Shown: positions 10,801 through 18,190 of the stretch, piece after piece
Position numbering within the stretch: the first letter of the stretch is position 1
Layout: each line of letters starts with the position of its first letter
DNA from: Halomonas halocynthiae DSM 14573
GTDB taxonomy: Bacteria > Pseudomonadota > Gammaproteobacteria > Pseudomonadales > Halomonadaceae
Direction of reading: 5' to 3'
DNA length: 64,000 bases
Assembly (NCBI RefSeq): GCF_000425725.1
Contig: NZ_KE384441.1
Location: forward strand, 91,176-155,175
The notes under the pieces: model-generated
Databases searched by the model: none
The model's input: the letters and a program-made list of their open reading frames with translations, nothing else
Told to the model about the DNA's origin: nothing
Position numbers and translations under genes: made by a program

Positions 10801-12394
10801 TAAATGCAGGGGCACTGGCCTCAGCTAGGCGTTCACCGCGGAGGGTCTGAGGATCGGGCGCCGCGTCGCTGTCGGCCAGAGCCGCAAGTTTTGCGATGGC
10901 ATCCTGGCGGTCGCTGACCATCAGCAGGGCGCCGTCGCGATGCTGCTCGCGGTGGTGGCTCAGGGTGTAGGCGATATCGTAAAGGCTGTCGTCGCTGCGC
11001 TTTAGCCAGTCGGCCAGACGGCCTGCAGCAGCCCGAAGTGCCGGCTCGCTGCGGGCGCTGAGCTGCAGAGGCAGCGGTCGTGGGTGTTGGTTTTCTGCCG
11101 TCGCTGGGGCTTCCTCAGCCTCAGGCGGGCTTTCCAGAATGACGTGGGCATTGGCACCGCCGAAGCCGAACGAGTTGACGCCAATAATCAGGCGGCCTTC
11201 ACGCTTGAGTGGCTGGGCCTGGGTGACAACCTCAAGGTTCCATTCGTCAAACTTGATGTTGGGGTTGAGTGTGCGAATACCGATGGTGGCAGGTACTTCA
11301 CGATAGCGCAGGCTGTACAGCGCCTTGGATAATCCGGCCGCGCCAGACGCGGTTTCCAGGTGGCCAAGGTTGCTCTTTACCGAGCCAATCGGCAACGGTG
11401 TGGCGCGCTGCATGGCCAGGGCTTCGCCGATCGCGCGGGTCTCGATTGGATCACCGACGGCGGTGCCGGTGCCGTGGGCTTCGAGATAGTCGATGTCGTT
11501 AGGGTCGATGCCTGCCTGGGTATAGGTTTCGCGCATCAGCGTGGCCTGAGCGTCGATACTGGGCACTGTTAGGCCTGATTTGTAGCCGTCGGTATTGACT
11601 CGTGAGCCTGCGACAACCGCCAGGATGGGGTCGCCGTCGGCTACTGCCTTATCGTAGTCTTTGAGTAGGAATATGCCTGCACCTTCCGAGCGCACGTAGC
11701 CGTCGCCATCAGCATCGAACACGCGACAGCGGCCATTGGCCGAGAGCATGCTGGCCTTGGAGAACACGATAAAGCCGTAAGGGTGCATGTGCAGGCTGAT
11801 GCCGCCGGCCAGCGCCATCTCGCTCTCGCCGCTGCGGATTGTTTGGCAGGCTTGGTGAAAAGCCACCAGTGATGATGAACAGGCGGTATCGACAGCCATG
11901 CTGGGGCCGCGAAGATCGAACAGATAGGAAATGCGGTTGGCGGCAATGCTGGTGGTGTTGCCGGTAGCGGTCGTCGTCCCCAGAGCGGCCAGATCATCGG
12001 CTAGGCGAAAGGCGTGGTCGGTGGTGGAAATGCCGATAAAAACACTGCAGCGGCTGCCGCGTAGGCTGGAAGGCGCCATTCTGGCGTCTTCGATGGCTTC
12101 CCAGGCGAGTTCCAGCAGCATTCGCTGCTGGGGGTCGAGATGCGTGGCCTCTCGCGGGGAAATGCCAAAAAAATCAGCATCAAAGCCGCTGATGTCGCCA
12201 ACGCTGCCGGCAGCAAAGGTTACACTGGTGCCCGGATGCTGACGATCAGGGTGCTGGTATGCCTCTTGGCTCCAGCGGTCTTCAGCGACCTGGGTGACTA
12301 GGTCTTTGCCTGCCTTGAGGTCTTGCCAGAAAGTGTCGGTGGTGGTGCCTGGGAAACGGTGAGAGGCACCAATAATGGCCACACGTTTAGTCAT
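4799..12394 (-). CDS. rkpA: RkpA-like highly reducing type I PKS/FAS (KS-AT-DH-psiMT-ER-KR-ACP)
   Basis: A single-module, fully reducing iterative synthase of about 2531 residues. Domains in order: KS with DTACSSS (Cys near 171), EAHGTG and KSNLGH; AT with AGHSVGE (near 625); DH with HVVGESAVFP (near 926) and HPGILDSAFQ; a degenerate methyltransferase-like region with LLEAGPATPAL (near 1400) in place of a glycine-rich SAM loop; ER with HGAAGGVG (near 1930); KR with TGGLSGFG (near 2136), an IDD motif and YVAAN; ACP with GFDSLMG (Ser near 2455). There is no thioesterase. I prefer the ATG at 12394, preceded by CAGGAG, over the TTG at 12418 that overlaps the upstream stop. With KR, DH and ER all present it should build a saturated chain. 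Size and order match RkpA. It is flanked by the AONS that probably releases the chain. Confidence 0.93.
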   Translation of the reverse strand: MTKRVAIIGASHRFPGTTTDTFWQDLKAGKDLVTQVAEDRWSQEAYQHPDRQHPGTSVTFAAGSVGDISGFDADFFGISPREATHLDPQQRMLLELAWEAIEDARMAPSSLRGSRCSVFIGISTTDHAFRLADDLAALGTTTATGNTTSIAANRISYLFDLRGPSMAVDTACSSSLVAFHQACQTIRSGESEMALAGGISLHMHPYGFIVFSKASMLSANGRCRVFDADGDGYVRSEGAGIFLLKDYDKAVADGDPILAVVAGSRVNTDGYKSGLTVPSIDAQATLMRETYTQAGIDPNDIDYLEAHGTGTAVGDPIETRAIGEALAMQRATPLPIGSVKSNLGHLETASGAAGLSKALYSLRYREVPATIGIRTLNPNIKFDEWNLEVVTQAQPLKREGRLIIGVNSFGFGGANAHVILESPPEAEEAPATAENQHPRPLPLQLSARSEPALRAAAGRLADWLKRSDDSLYDIAYTLSHHREQHRDGALLMVSDRQDAIAKLAALADSDAAPDPQTLRGERLAEASAPAFIYAGNGCQWDTMGAELLASSAVFAAAIDEVDALYQQHGDYSLRAELEGRNGTLEDGSSRLTLTEIAQPALFAVQVGLTRLLATHGIAPAAVAGHSVGEVAAAWASGALSLANAVKVIHYRSYFQGKTRGQGEMSAASISAEDIQPWLNSGDYPDVYLAGINSPGGITLAGNAEALGHLEVALSQQGIVAKRLPLDYAFHSPAMDAIQADITTTLADIAPQPGQITYISTVTGAELPTSKLDADYWWQNIRQPVRFNDAVNTLIDTGSNVFIEIGAHPILRRYLNDALRDREQPGKVIATLQRKRPAEKCLNETVGQTLLSGAAYNQNSAFPVAGRRVALPHYCWQHEHFWISGTSSGLRLLERYYEHPLLGYRLAQQHNTWESQLDTGRLPWLADHVVGESAVFPGAGFVELALAAAHHGGDNPLIDIEALEIRAPLLLDSPKGRNMRLHLAGDDGRIEIHSREPLAEGEWQLNAVARVTTQSRGFLLRRKAPAVPQRKPDITREQHLELAARLGLNYGPAFQAISRTWITDDGVIGEITLPEAIEQQCDDLYLHPGILDSAFQLFIPLLAHEASAHGTGGNALEDRGLAFVPVQVGRVQLLANRGKPALAHATILKRAPHSFTADFALYDAQGRATAVLHETRFRAIRLKRQHHQQFSYLDVQLTPAPRLNSIQALDPAPLKTAVAELAADFSAPSAIRFANEVDPLLDSLADAFAADALSGLNDNSGHLSHARYRELTRQQPEAQRLLDQLIQQLQDAERLVADNNGWQLHSTEDDIPAASIWQLLVRDYPDHFAPVHKLGRLGRHLPALLAGHDNAESLGFSTDSLATLCRQLPGTDSWHRLAGTLQEVLSHVLNQLPTGQRLRLLEAGPATPALSEQLYSLQHADRCDFGLLSVGDSAKHQAEQLQERLPLIDLEVLGSDDAPLPPAQLALISLETSHVERTCRLLRALPQRLAPGAQLLLIGTHPSAWLDALLATPGLHDDQHSGAGTPLLATSPSAVVDELKRLGASNIEQLSLGDAGRGLYLLQASWPEVTEAAQAEIAADAETKAGTATTPLQILVDEPSRALGERLISALSARGGSAVLCSELDDNSTPLTCVDLRQGDARCDQAMALAHHLEPLGSEASLWLITRDVAAMWADASPVAGAALAQPQGAQVPMDAALWGFGRSLANESSGYTVRLLDLSSGQPDTALSDVQINALADELSTPDAETEIVLDAQGQRFVTRLRTLPAPSSTAIRRADTPEQSMRLGFELPGQLRNLAWTAHPLPKPGPGEVTVRVKATGLNFRDVMYTLGLLSDEAIENGFAGPTLGLEFSGVIEALGDDASGLSVGDAVVGFGPASFSDRLIASHLAIAPLPTGHSFAAAATLPTAFFTVYYALKYLARLAPGERVLIHGAAGGVGIAAIQVAQWLGAEIHASVGSDDKRDFLHLMGVTHIYDSRALTFAEEVLDATDGRGVDVVLNSLAGEAIHQNLRALRPFGRFLELGKRDFYANTQVGLRPFRNNLSYFGIDSDQLMKELPELTSELFSELMGLFADGSLTPLPYTAFSSQQVVDAFRYMQQARQIGKIVVTHDQPLQPAEPHTLGRDILTLPDTGSYLITGGLSGFGLKTAQWLASRGARQLILVGRSGAASDAAKAAVAELEAQGVQVIAAACDITDCQALSTLLDDCRTRLSPLRGIVHAATVIDDGLIRNLNAERIARVLAPKIDGARHLDALTRNDQLDFFVLYSSATTLFGNPGQASYVAANHWLEALAAARRAQGLPASCLRWGAIDDVGFLARNTRTRDALQERLGGSALHSDDALRVLEQLLIHYAGHGSTGSARAGSSEPTLGVLELEWSALRRSLPNAEAPRFNEISRQADDEHHSHDDGGDISALLAGLSPKEQHSTLCELLRAELAAILLADEDRIDVNRSIYDMGFDSLMGVELMTAIESRLGVQVPVMVLSEASTINKLANVLLTRMDQAKPDANNSDAELASLAARHGAESYDVPGSESTQ

Positions 12395-12414
12395 TTCTGC
12401 TCCTGCGGGTGACG

Positions 12415-14010
12415 TCAAGGCATCATGCCTCTGTTGTTGGGGGCTTTATGTGCAAGGATAGCGTTGAGCAGCTCAATCCCCAATTGATCCACACTTAGGT
12501 GGCTAGGGGGCGTTATTTTCCCTGACTTTTGCGTTGACCATATCAAGTAGTCCGTCTTGCCGTCCGGTTCGCCCAGTAGGGCATAGGTTGCCGGCATGAT
12601 CGGTACATGGTCACCGTACCAGCACAGTAGCCCCCCATTGGGGCGAGCTTCTAGCTGTTGGCGTAGTGTATCAATCATTTGGTCTGCATTACTCAAATGG
12701 CGCAAGTAGATCAGCAGGTCATGGTAATGCGCGGCACTGGCCTGTGACTGGTGAGCGCTGGTTAAACGCTGCTCATCTCCTGCTCGGCGGTCCTCTAAGT
12801 GCAGTGGGCCGTGGTTTTCCATGGTAATCACATAGATGAACAGCGGCTTTGTTGTATGGCTCGCTTTACGCTGCTCATTGCTTTTCGGATCATCCTGTTT
12901 GGCGAATATTCTGTCCAGCACGCGGGCCACGGCGGCATCGCTGATGTATTGGCCATCACGCTCTTCTGCTGTGAAATGGCTGATATCAATAAACTCATCA
13001 GCACCTAGCGCAGGCATGACTCGGTCACGGAAGTAGAAACTGGCTGGGTAAGGGTGAATGACTACGGTGTGATAGCCCAGCTGTTTGGCCATGGTTAGCA
13101 GACTGGGAACGGTTTGCTTGACCAGCTGGCGATACGGAGAGAAGCGATGCACTCCCAGGTCATTTGGCGTCAGACCGGTAAGAAAGGCGGCTTCTGTGCG
13201 CACGGTGTTTGCGCCCCAGGCCGGCACATCCAGAGTGCCGTGGTCGAGGCTTTCGCTGGTCAGTTTGTCCCAGTGGGCCAGTACGCCGGTGTGTACGTGC
13301 TGGCTCCAGCGGCGGGGGTCAAAAAACGACTCACTCTGCACGGCGATGACATCGGGCAATGTGACGTCGTCATTCTGAGTTTGCGGGTGTTGAAATGCGG
13401 CGGGCGAGTGCCGAGTGTCAATGGGCAGATGCTGCAGGCGGGCGTAGCTCCACATGTAGCCGTAGAGCCCAAGGTGTGTCAGGTCGTGCACTGGGTCGAG
13501 AGTCGCCGCAGGTAGGTATTTCAGCCCGTGCAGTAGAAGCAGCAGCCCCACGGTAATCTGTGCGGCGATGCCCGCCGCAAAGAATGCCATACCCAGGGTG
13601 CCGATCAGCCAGGGTTCAATCCAGAGAAACGCAGCAATGGCTGCTGCGCCCGCCAGACTGGCACCAATGGCAAGCCAGATGCCGAAGAACGGCAAATAAA
13701 GGCGCGGGTGACGCACTGCGTCAACAAAGTATTCGAAGTCCTGATACAGAAAAGGCTCTTTCAGTGAGCGCCACTTAGCCAGGTTGGTCTGTAGCAGGAC
13801 GAGCTGTAGGCACAGGATAAAGGCAGTGGCAAACCATGGCCGCTGCACCACCAGAAGAAAGGCAGAGTAGAGCAGCAGCCAGCTGGCCAGGTGAACTTGC
13901 AGTGCAGCGACTGGACGCTGCCGTAAGGGTAAGGGAGCGGGGCGAACGAGGTGCTCCATGGCTACGCTGACCAGCGCGCCTGCCACCAGTGCTAACAGCC
14001 AATTGATCAT
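12415..14010 (-). CDS. rkpI: RkpI-like membrane sulfatase-fold transferase (LTA synthase/EptA-type)
   Basis: A 531-residue inner-membrane protein with about five N-terminal transmembrane helices (residues 1-190) followed by a periplasmic alkaline-phosphatase/sulfatase-superfamily domain. Such proteins move phosphoglycerol or phosphoethanolamine between lipids and glycans through a threonine nucleophile and bound metal. Visible motifs are QSESFFD, the nucleophile region NTVRTEAAFLTG (about residue 270), TMENHGPLH and WYGDHVPI. It sits between the SDR and the PKS with 4-bp stop/start overlaps on both sides, so it is translated with them. In the rhizobial rkp-1 cluster the equivalent position is rkpI. 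I infer that it modifies the capsule or its lipid anchor in the periplasm; the transferred group is unknown. Confidence 0.8.
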   Translation of the reverse strand: MINWLLALVAGALVSVAMEHLVRPAPLPLRQRPVAALQVHLASWLLLYSAFLLVVQRPWFATAFILCLQLVLLQTNLAKWRSLKEPFLYQDFEYFVDAVRHPRLYLPFFGIWLAIGASLAGAAAIAAFLWIEPWLIGTLGMAFFAAGIAAQITVGLLLLLHGLKYLPAATLDPVHDLTHLGLYGYMWSYARLQHLPIDTRHSPAAFQHPQTQNDDVTLPDVIAVQSESFFDPRRWSQHVHTGVLAHWDKLTSESLDHGTLDVPAWGANTVRTEAAFLTGLTPNDLGVHRFSPYRQLVKQTVPSLLTMAKQLGYHTVVIHPYPASFYFRDRVMPALGADEFIDISHFTAEERDGQYISDAAVARVLDRIFAKQDDPKSNEQRKASHTTKPLFIYVITMENHGPLHLEDRRAGDEQRLTSAHQSQASAAHYHDLLIYLRHLSNADQMIDTLRQQLEARPNGGLLCWYGDHVPIMPATYALLGEPDGKTDYLIWSTQKSGKITPPSHLSVDQLGIELLNAILAHKAPNNRGMMP

Positions 14011-14807
14011 GGTTGGTTACCACGGTGTTTGCTGTCGCTGAGTTGACTGCCATAGCCAAGCCAGATGACCAGTCGCTGGGAAATAGCCGCTGGTAGTACG
14101 GCAAGGCACCAGCTGCCGATATTCAGTGGGAAAGGGAAGCTGATGCGTGCCCGGTTGCGCTCAACACCGCGGCGAATCGCTCGAGCGGCGCGCTCAGGGT
14201 GCCACTCCCAGGGCTTGGGGCCGAGCATGGCGTCGGCCATGGGGGAGCTGACATAGCCAGGCATGACCACGCTGACACCGACGCCATAGGGTGCTAGCCA
14301 ACCGCGCAGAGCCTCTCCATATGCTTTGATACCGGCCTTGCTGGCACAGTAACTCGGCGTGACCGGCAAGCCATACCACGCCGCTAGAGAGCTGATGAAT
14401 ACGAGCTGCCCACTGCCGCGGGTACGCATGGCTGGGGCTAGCTGGCTGGCCAGCATCATCGGAGCTTGTAGGTTGACTTCAAGCAAACGTTGGCTATGTG
14501 CGGGAGACTCTCCTTCGCCGTTATTGGAAATGTTAATGCCAGCGTTGGCGATGACCAGGTCGGGCAGGGCGTCGCCACGTAGCTGTTCAAGCCAATGGCG
14601 GCGTGCCTCAATATCAGTCAGATCAACAATTTGAGGTTCGGCACGGGCACCATATTGGCGACACTGTTCAGCCAGGGCGTTGAGCACGTCGGCGCGTCGG
14701 CCCTGCAGTAGTAAGTGGTGGCCAGCACGCGCGTACTCTAGCGCCAGGGCTTGGCCGATTGCACCACTAGCACCGGTAATCAGGATCAGGCGGTGTTGGG
14801 TAGGCAT
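14007..14807 (-). CDS. rkpH: RkpH-like short-chain dehydrogenase/reductase
   Basis: A 266-residue classical SDR. It has the cofactor motif GASGAIG (residues 13-19), the NAG motif in VIANAGIN, a catalytic Ser in FISSLAAW and the YxxxK pair in YCASK (about residue 157). A hydrophobic C-terminal stretch (about residues 225-255) suggests loose membrane association. Its ATG lies inside the end of the kpsS-like gene and its TGA overlaps the next start. Next to an alpha-oxoamine synthase, an SDR is the natural partner to reduce the alpha-amino ketone to an amino alcohol, as 3-ketosphinganine reductase does after serine palmitoyltransferase. That pairing is the basis for my functional inference. The position equals rkpH. 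Confidence 0.87.
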   Translation of the reverse strand: MPTQHRLILITGASGAIGQALALEYARAGHHLLLQGRRADVLNALAEQCRQYGARAEPQIVDLTDIEARRHWLEQLRGDALPDLVIANAGINISNNGEGESPAHSQRLLEVNLQAPMMLASQLAPAMRTRGSGQLVFISSLAAWYGLPVTPSYCASKAGIKAYGEALRGWLAPYGVGVSVVMPGYVSSPMADAMLGPKPWEWHPERAARAIRRGVERNRARISFPFPLNIGSWCLAVLPAAISQRLVIWLGYGSQLSDSKHRGNQP

Positions 14808-16039
14808 GCCAGCATTTCCTCGAGTGGCGAACGATCAGCTTCCAATAGGGTGGCACTGTTACGGATGGCCAGGTCCATACCTGTATTGCAATAAAATCCC
14901 CCATTGACCTGAGTGCAGTAGCGCAGCGTTGTTAGAAAGCTTTGCAGTAAGGTGGCATCTGGGCGCTCGTTTTCTTCCCAAAACGCGTTCAGTGTGGCGC
15001 TGCTGGTCAAGCCATGGATGGCGTAGATAGGGTCGCTAAGAGTCAGAGTCGGGCAGCGATGCTCAAGCGCCACTAACCCAGCGGTGCTGTTGACCGTGAC
15101 CATGCCTGACGCGTTGGGTAGTAGTTGGTTTAAGTCGCCAGACTCCAGGTAGACTACGCGCTGCTCAAGCCCCAGTGCCATGGCTTTGCGCTGGATATAG
15201 CCAGCATAGTCGAGTAGCCCCATGTCCAGCGGATGGTTCTTGATGACCAGTTGAGCCTGTGGTTTAGCATGAGCGGCAAAAGAGGTCATGACATCAGAAA
15301 TGACATCACGCATGTCTTTGAAGCGTGAGTGGTCGCGTATCTGGGCATCACCGTTGAGTTGTAGCGGTAGTACGAAATAAGGTGTTTTGCTATTGACCAG
15401 TTGATTGATGCGCTGGGCGGCCTGCTTACGGTAACGCAGGCGTAACATGGTAAAGCGCTTGAGGTAACCGGCATATTCCATAGGAGCCGTCACCGGCGCA
15501 TGGTTGCGATAGTGAGGGCAAACCAATGGGTTGACTAAGCCCGCCAGGTGATAGGCCACATCGTTAAGTGCTCGTACCTTGAATGAACTGCGAAAGCGGA
15601 TAGCGGGCGTTGGCCCTAGGCGCTCGGCGGCCGCGGTGAACCAGTCGGGATTGCGCGGCAGCAGGGAGTGGCCATTGACTCCCTCGCGTTCCAGTGTGAT
15701 CCAGTGAGGGCGCAGGTAGCCCTCTTCGAAAACATGCGTGCGTACGCCATGACTGGCAGCATGCTCTATCGCAGGGCGATGCACTGGACGGCGGTCACCA
15801 AACATGACTTGATCGGTAATGGCATAGCGCTGCCAGATATCGGCAAGAAACGCCGGCAGGTCCGACAGCTTGCCGCGAAACGTATCGCAGGGCAGCCCCA
15901 GTCGGAAGGCGTAGTCGCCTCCGTTGAAGTTGAGCACGCGAACACGGTGGCCTTGGCAAACCAGGTGTTGAGCAAGGCGTCGAAAGAACGTAGTGCAAGG
16001 CCCCTGAAGCAGTAAAAATGAGCGTCCATCTGCGTGCAT
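14786..16039 (-). CDS. kpsS: KpsS/RkpJ-like capsule Kdo transferase
   Basis: A 417-residue cytoplasmic protein of the capsule polysaccharide KpsS family. It opens with FLLLQGPCTTFFRRLAQHL, the typical KpsS start, and contains VFEEGYLRPHWITLE and VIKNHPLDMG in the GT fold. In group 2 capsules KpsS adds the first beta-Kdo to the terminal lipid (phosphatidylglycerol in E. coli) and KpsC extends it. It directly abuts the kpsC-like gene (its ATG at 16039, the kpsC stop at 16040) and overlaps the SDR by 22 bp. Rhizobial RkpJ is the equivalent. The unusual point is the neighbouring lipid-synthesis genes, which suggest a non-standard acceptor lipid. Confidence 0.88.
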   Translation of the reverse strand: MHADGRSFLLLQGPCTTFFRRLAQHLVCQGHRVRVLNFNGGDYAFRLGLPCDTFRGKLSDLPAFLADIWQRYAITDQVMFGDRRPVHRPAIEHAASHGVRTHVFEEGYLRPHWITLEREGVNGHSLLPRNPDWFTAAAERLGPTPAIRFRSSFKVRALNDVAYHLAGLVNPLVCPHYRNHAPVTAPMEYAGYLKRFTMLRLRYRKQAAQRINQLVNSKTPYFVLPLQLNGDAQIRDHSRFKDMRDVISDVMTSFAAHAKPQAQLVIKNHPLDMGLLDYAGYIQRKAMALGLEQRVVYLESGDLNQLLPNASGMVTVNSTAGLVALEHRCPTLTLSDPIYAIHGLTSSATLNAFWEENERPDATLLQSFLTTLRYCTQVNGGFYCNTGMDLAIRNSATLLEADRSPLEEMLACLPNTA

Positions 16040-18088
16040 CTAGTGTCTTCCGATAAAAGTGTTGCGATACCAGCGGTAAAGGCTGTGGGGTAGATGGCGC
16101 AAAGTGTGCTGCGTGTTGCTCTGCATCATGCTGTGAATGACCATCTCTGTTACGGTTTCTGCATTGACTACTTGGTGCGAATACGGGTCAACGTAGAGAG
16201 GGTAGAGAATCAGGCATCCGGCGACTAATTCGTCGAGCGAAAGCTTTCGCTGGCGCCTTGGGCAGCATGGCCCGCGCTCTTCAGTTAATCCCCATCCAGC
16301 ATAAAACGGTGTGCCGTAAGTAACGACATGACAGCCGCGCAGTAGGGCTTCAAACCCAGCCAGTGAGCATAGCGTATGCAGCTCGTCTGCCTCTAGCAGC
16401 AAGTCGGTAATGCTGACATCAGTAATGCACTCATCATACAGCGCTTCACTGTCGGTTTCGAGACTACCCAGGCGGGCGCCGCTGACCACATCCGGGTGAG
16501 GTTTGTAGATCAACCAGGCGTCAGGGGCCGCGGCACGAGCTTGGCTCAGTAGTTCGCTGTTAGTCGTGAACCATGGTGAACCGTGGCGCACAGAGGCGTC
16601 AGTTTCGACCTGGCCGATGACTAAAAGGGTTCGCTGATCGTTACGGCGACGTGGTCGAGAGTGGCCAGCGCTGTTGATGTTGTATTTCGACAGACCGCTT
16701 TCAACCAGGCGCTCCCGCAAGCGTTTAGCTCGTTCGAGCAGGTGGGGAGGGAAATCATGATTGGCGAGTAGCTGCTCCAGGTCACTGGGGTGCTCAGGGT
16801 CGTAGTGAATACCGCAGCTGTCCACCACAAGAGAAAGGGGTTTGACTAGGTCTACCCCAAGGCCGACAGAGCGAATAAAGCCATCTTCCATCCGCCAGAC
16901 AGGTGTATCGCGAGCTGCTGCTGGCAAATGTTTCACGGTGTCCTGCTGACTTGACCAGACCAGTAGCTTTTCTGACGGGGTTGGTAGGGCTTGCGCTGGC
17001 TGAGCTTGATGGCGCAAGTGGGCCAGTTCACCTAAAAAGTCTCCGACAAAGCGGCGTTTCCAGCGGGAAAAACCTACCCCAAGCCAGTTCCCGGCCAGCT
17101 GTGTATAGCGGCGTTTTTGGTCGCTAATTAGGTCTATGGTGGCTTCTAGGCTGCTGGCTCGGCCGGTATAGGGGTTGGCGTAGCGGCAGTAACGCAGGTA
17201 GGTGGCAGCAAATACTTCGTCTAAACGGCGTGTTACGCCACGCCGTGAGCAGCTGACGTGATCTTGAGTTAACCCCCAGCCAGCATAGAAAGGCATGCCG
17301 TGACAGACTACCTGGCAGCCGGCCAGTAACGCCTCGAACCCAAGCTGACTGGTAACAACATGTACGCTATCTACGGCATCAAATAGGCTCCAGGGGCTGA
17401 TGTCTTCGGCGATCAATTGGCAACGTGGGTGCATTCGCGCTGCTTTCAGCAGGTGGCCTTGTTTGTGTCCGGAGACGACGTCAGGATGAATCTTGACTAA
17501 AATATCGGCGTCGGGATGCTGTTCTAGCGCGGCATCGAGCATTTGTTGAAATCGCTCGGCATCGGCCAGGCCGTATTTAATAGAAGCATCTCCAGCTGTT
17601 TGATCCACTACCAATACTTGGGGCCGAGGGCTATGGGGAAGTGGGCGCTCTGGGGCGTGATTGTATTTCGACAGTCGATAATGGCGTAAAAGCGCCATGC
17701 AGTTTTTGGCGCGCTCTAACTCTTGTGTAGAGAATGTTGCGCTGCTGATGACTTGCTCAAGTTCTGAAGGGCGGGTTGCATCGTAGTAAATGCCAACCGT
17801 GTCTACGACCAGACTGTGGGGCTGATAGCCGCTGACGCCGAGGCCCCAGGAGCGCAGGAAGCCGTCTTCCAGTGCGATATAGGGGAGGTCTCGCCTTTTT
17901 GCTTGCTGCCGAGCCTTGCGGCTGGTGGGCTTGCGGCCCCAGCCTAAGATGGCGTCAGGTCGATGCCAAGGTTTCATTGCGGTGAAACCTTGGTAGTCAC
18001 TCAGGCAGGCAGCAAGAATGGCAAGCTGGCTAATACTGCGGTTGGCACAAACAGCAAGCGGGCGACGCGCGCGGGGAGAGTTGTCCAT
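16040..18088 (-). CDS. kpsC: KpsC-like dual-module Kdo transferase
   Basis: A 682-residue protein with two tandem homologous GT modules, as in E. coli KpsC (about 675 residues), which alternates beta-Kdo linkages to build the poly-Kdo linker of capsules. Each half repeats the same landmarks: SLVVDTVGIYYD and SLVVDSCGIHYD, KIHPDVVSG and KPHPDVVSG, and PFYAGWGLT twice. Both modules keep their motifs, so both should be active. It is the first gene of the minus-strand operon. The promoter should lie in the roughly 100-bp AT-rich gap to the D-lactate dehydrogenase stop at 18191, but I could not single out convincing boxes. No kpsF, kpsU or ABC exporter gene (kpsMTED) is present in the window. Confidence 0.92.
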   Translation of the reverse strand: MDNSPRARRPLAVCANRSISQLAILAACLSDYQGFTAMKPWHRPDAILGWGRKPTSRKARQQAKRRDLPYIALEDGFLRSWGLGVSGYQPHSLVVDTVGIYYDATRPSELEQVISSATFSTQELERAKNCMALLRHYRLSKYNHAPERPLPHSPRPQVLVVDQTAGDASIKYGLADAERFQQMLDAALEQHPDADILVKIHPDVVSGHKQGHLLKAARMHPRCQLIAEDISPWSLFDAVDSVHVVTSQLGFEALLAGCQVVCHGMPFYAGWGLTQDHVSCSRRGVTRRLDEVFAATYLRYCRYANPYTGRASSLEATIDLISDQKRRYTQLAGNWLGVGFSRWKRRFVGDFLGELAHLRHQAQPAQALPTPSEKLLVWSSQQDTVKHLPAAARDTPVWRMEDGFIRSVGLGVDLVKPLSLVVDSCGIHYDPEHPSDLEQLLANHDFPPHLLERAKRLRERLVESGLSKYNINSAGHSRPRRRNDQRTLLVIGQVETDASVRHGSPWFTTNSELLSQARAAAPDAWLIYKPHPDVVSGARLGSLETDSEALYDECITDVSITDLLLEADELHTLCSLAGFEALLRGCHVVTYGTPFYAGWGLTEERGPCCPRRQRKLSLDELVAGCLILYPLYVDPYSHQVVNAETVTEMVIHSMMQSNTQHTLRHLPHSLYRWYRNTFIGRH

Positions 18089-18190
18089 GCGGTCTCTTGT
18101 TAGTAAATGATGAGCAAATTTGAGCGGGCATGTTACCTGAAATGCTGTGTGGGCATATAATTACGTTATAGTCTGTGAATCAGCTTCCAG

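Noticed and set aside
12395..12418. TTG start of the PKS overlapping the preceding stop
   Set aside because: The ATG at 12394 has a CAGGAG ribosome site and begins the conserved KS; the TTG would add eight residues without such a site.
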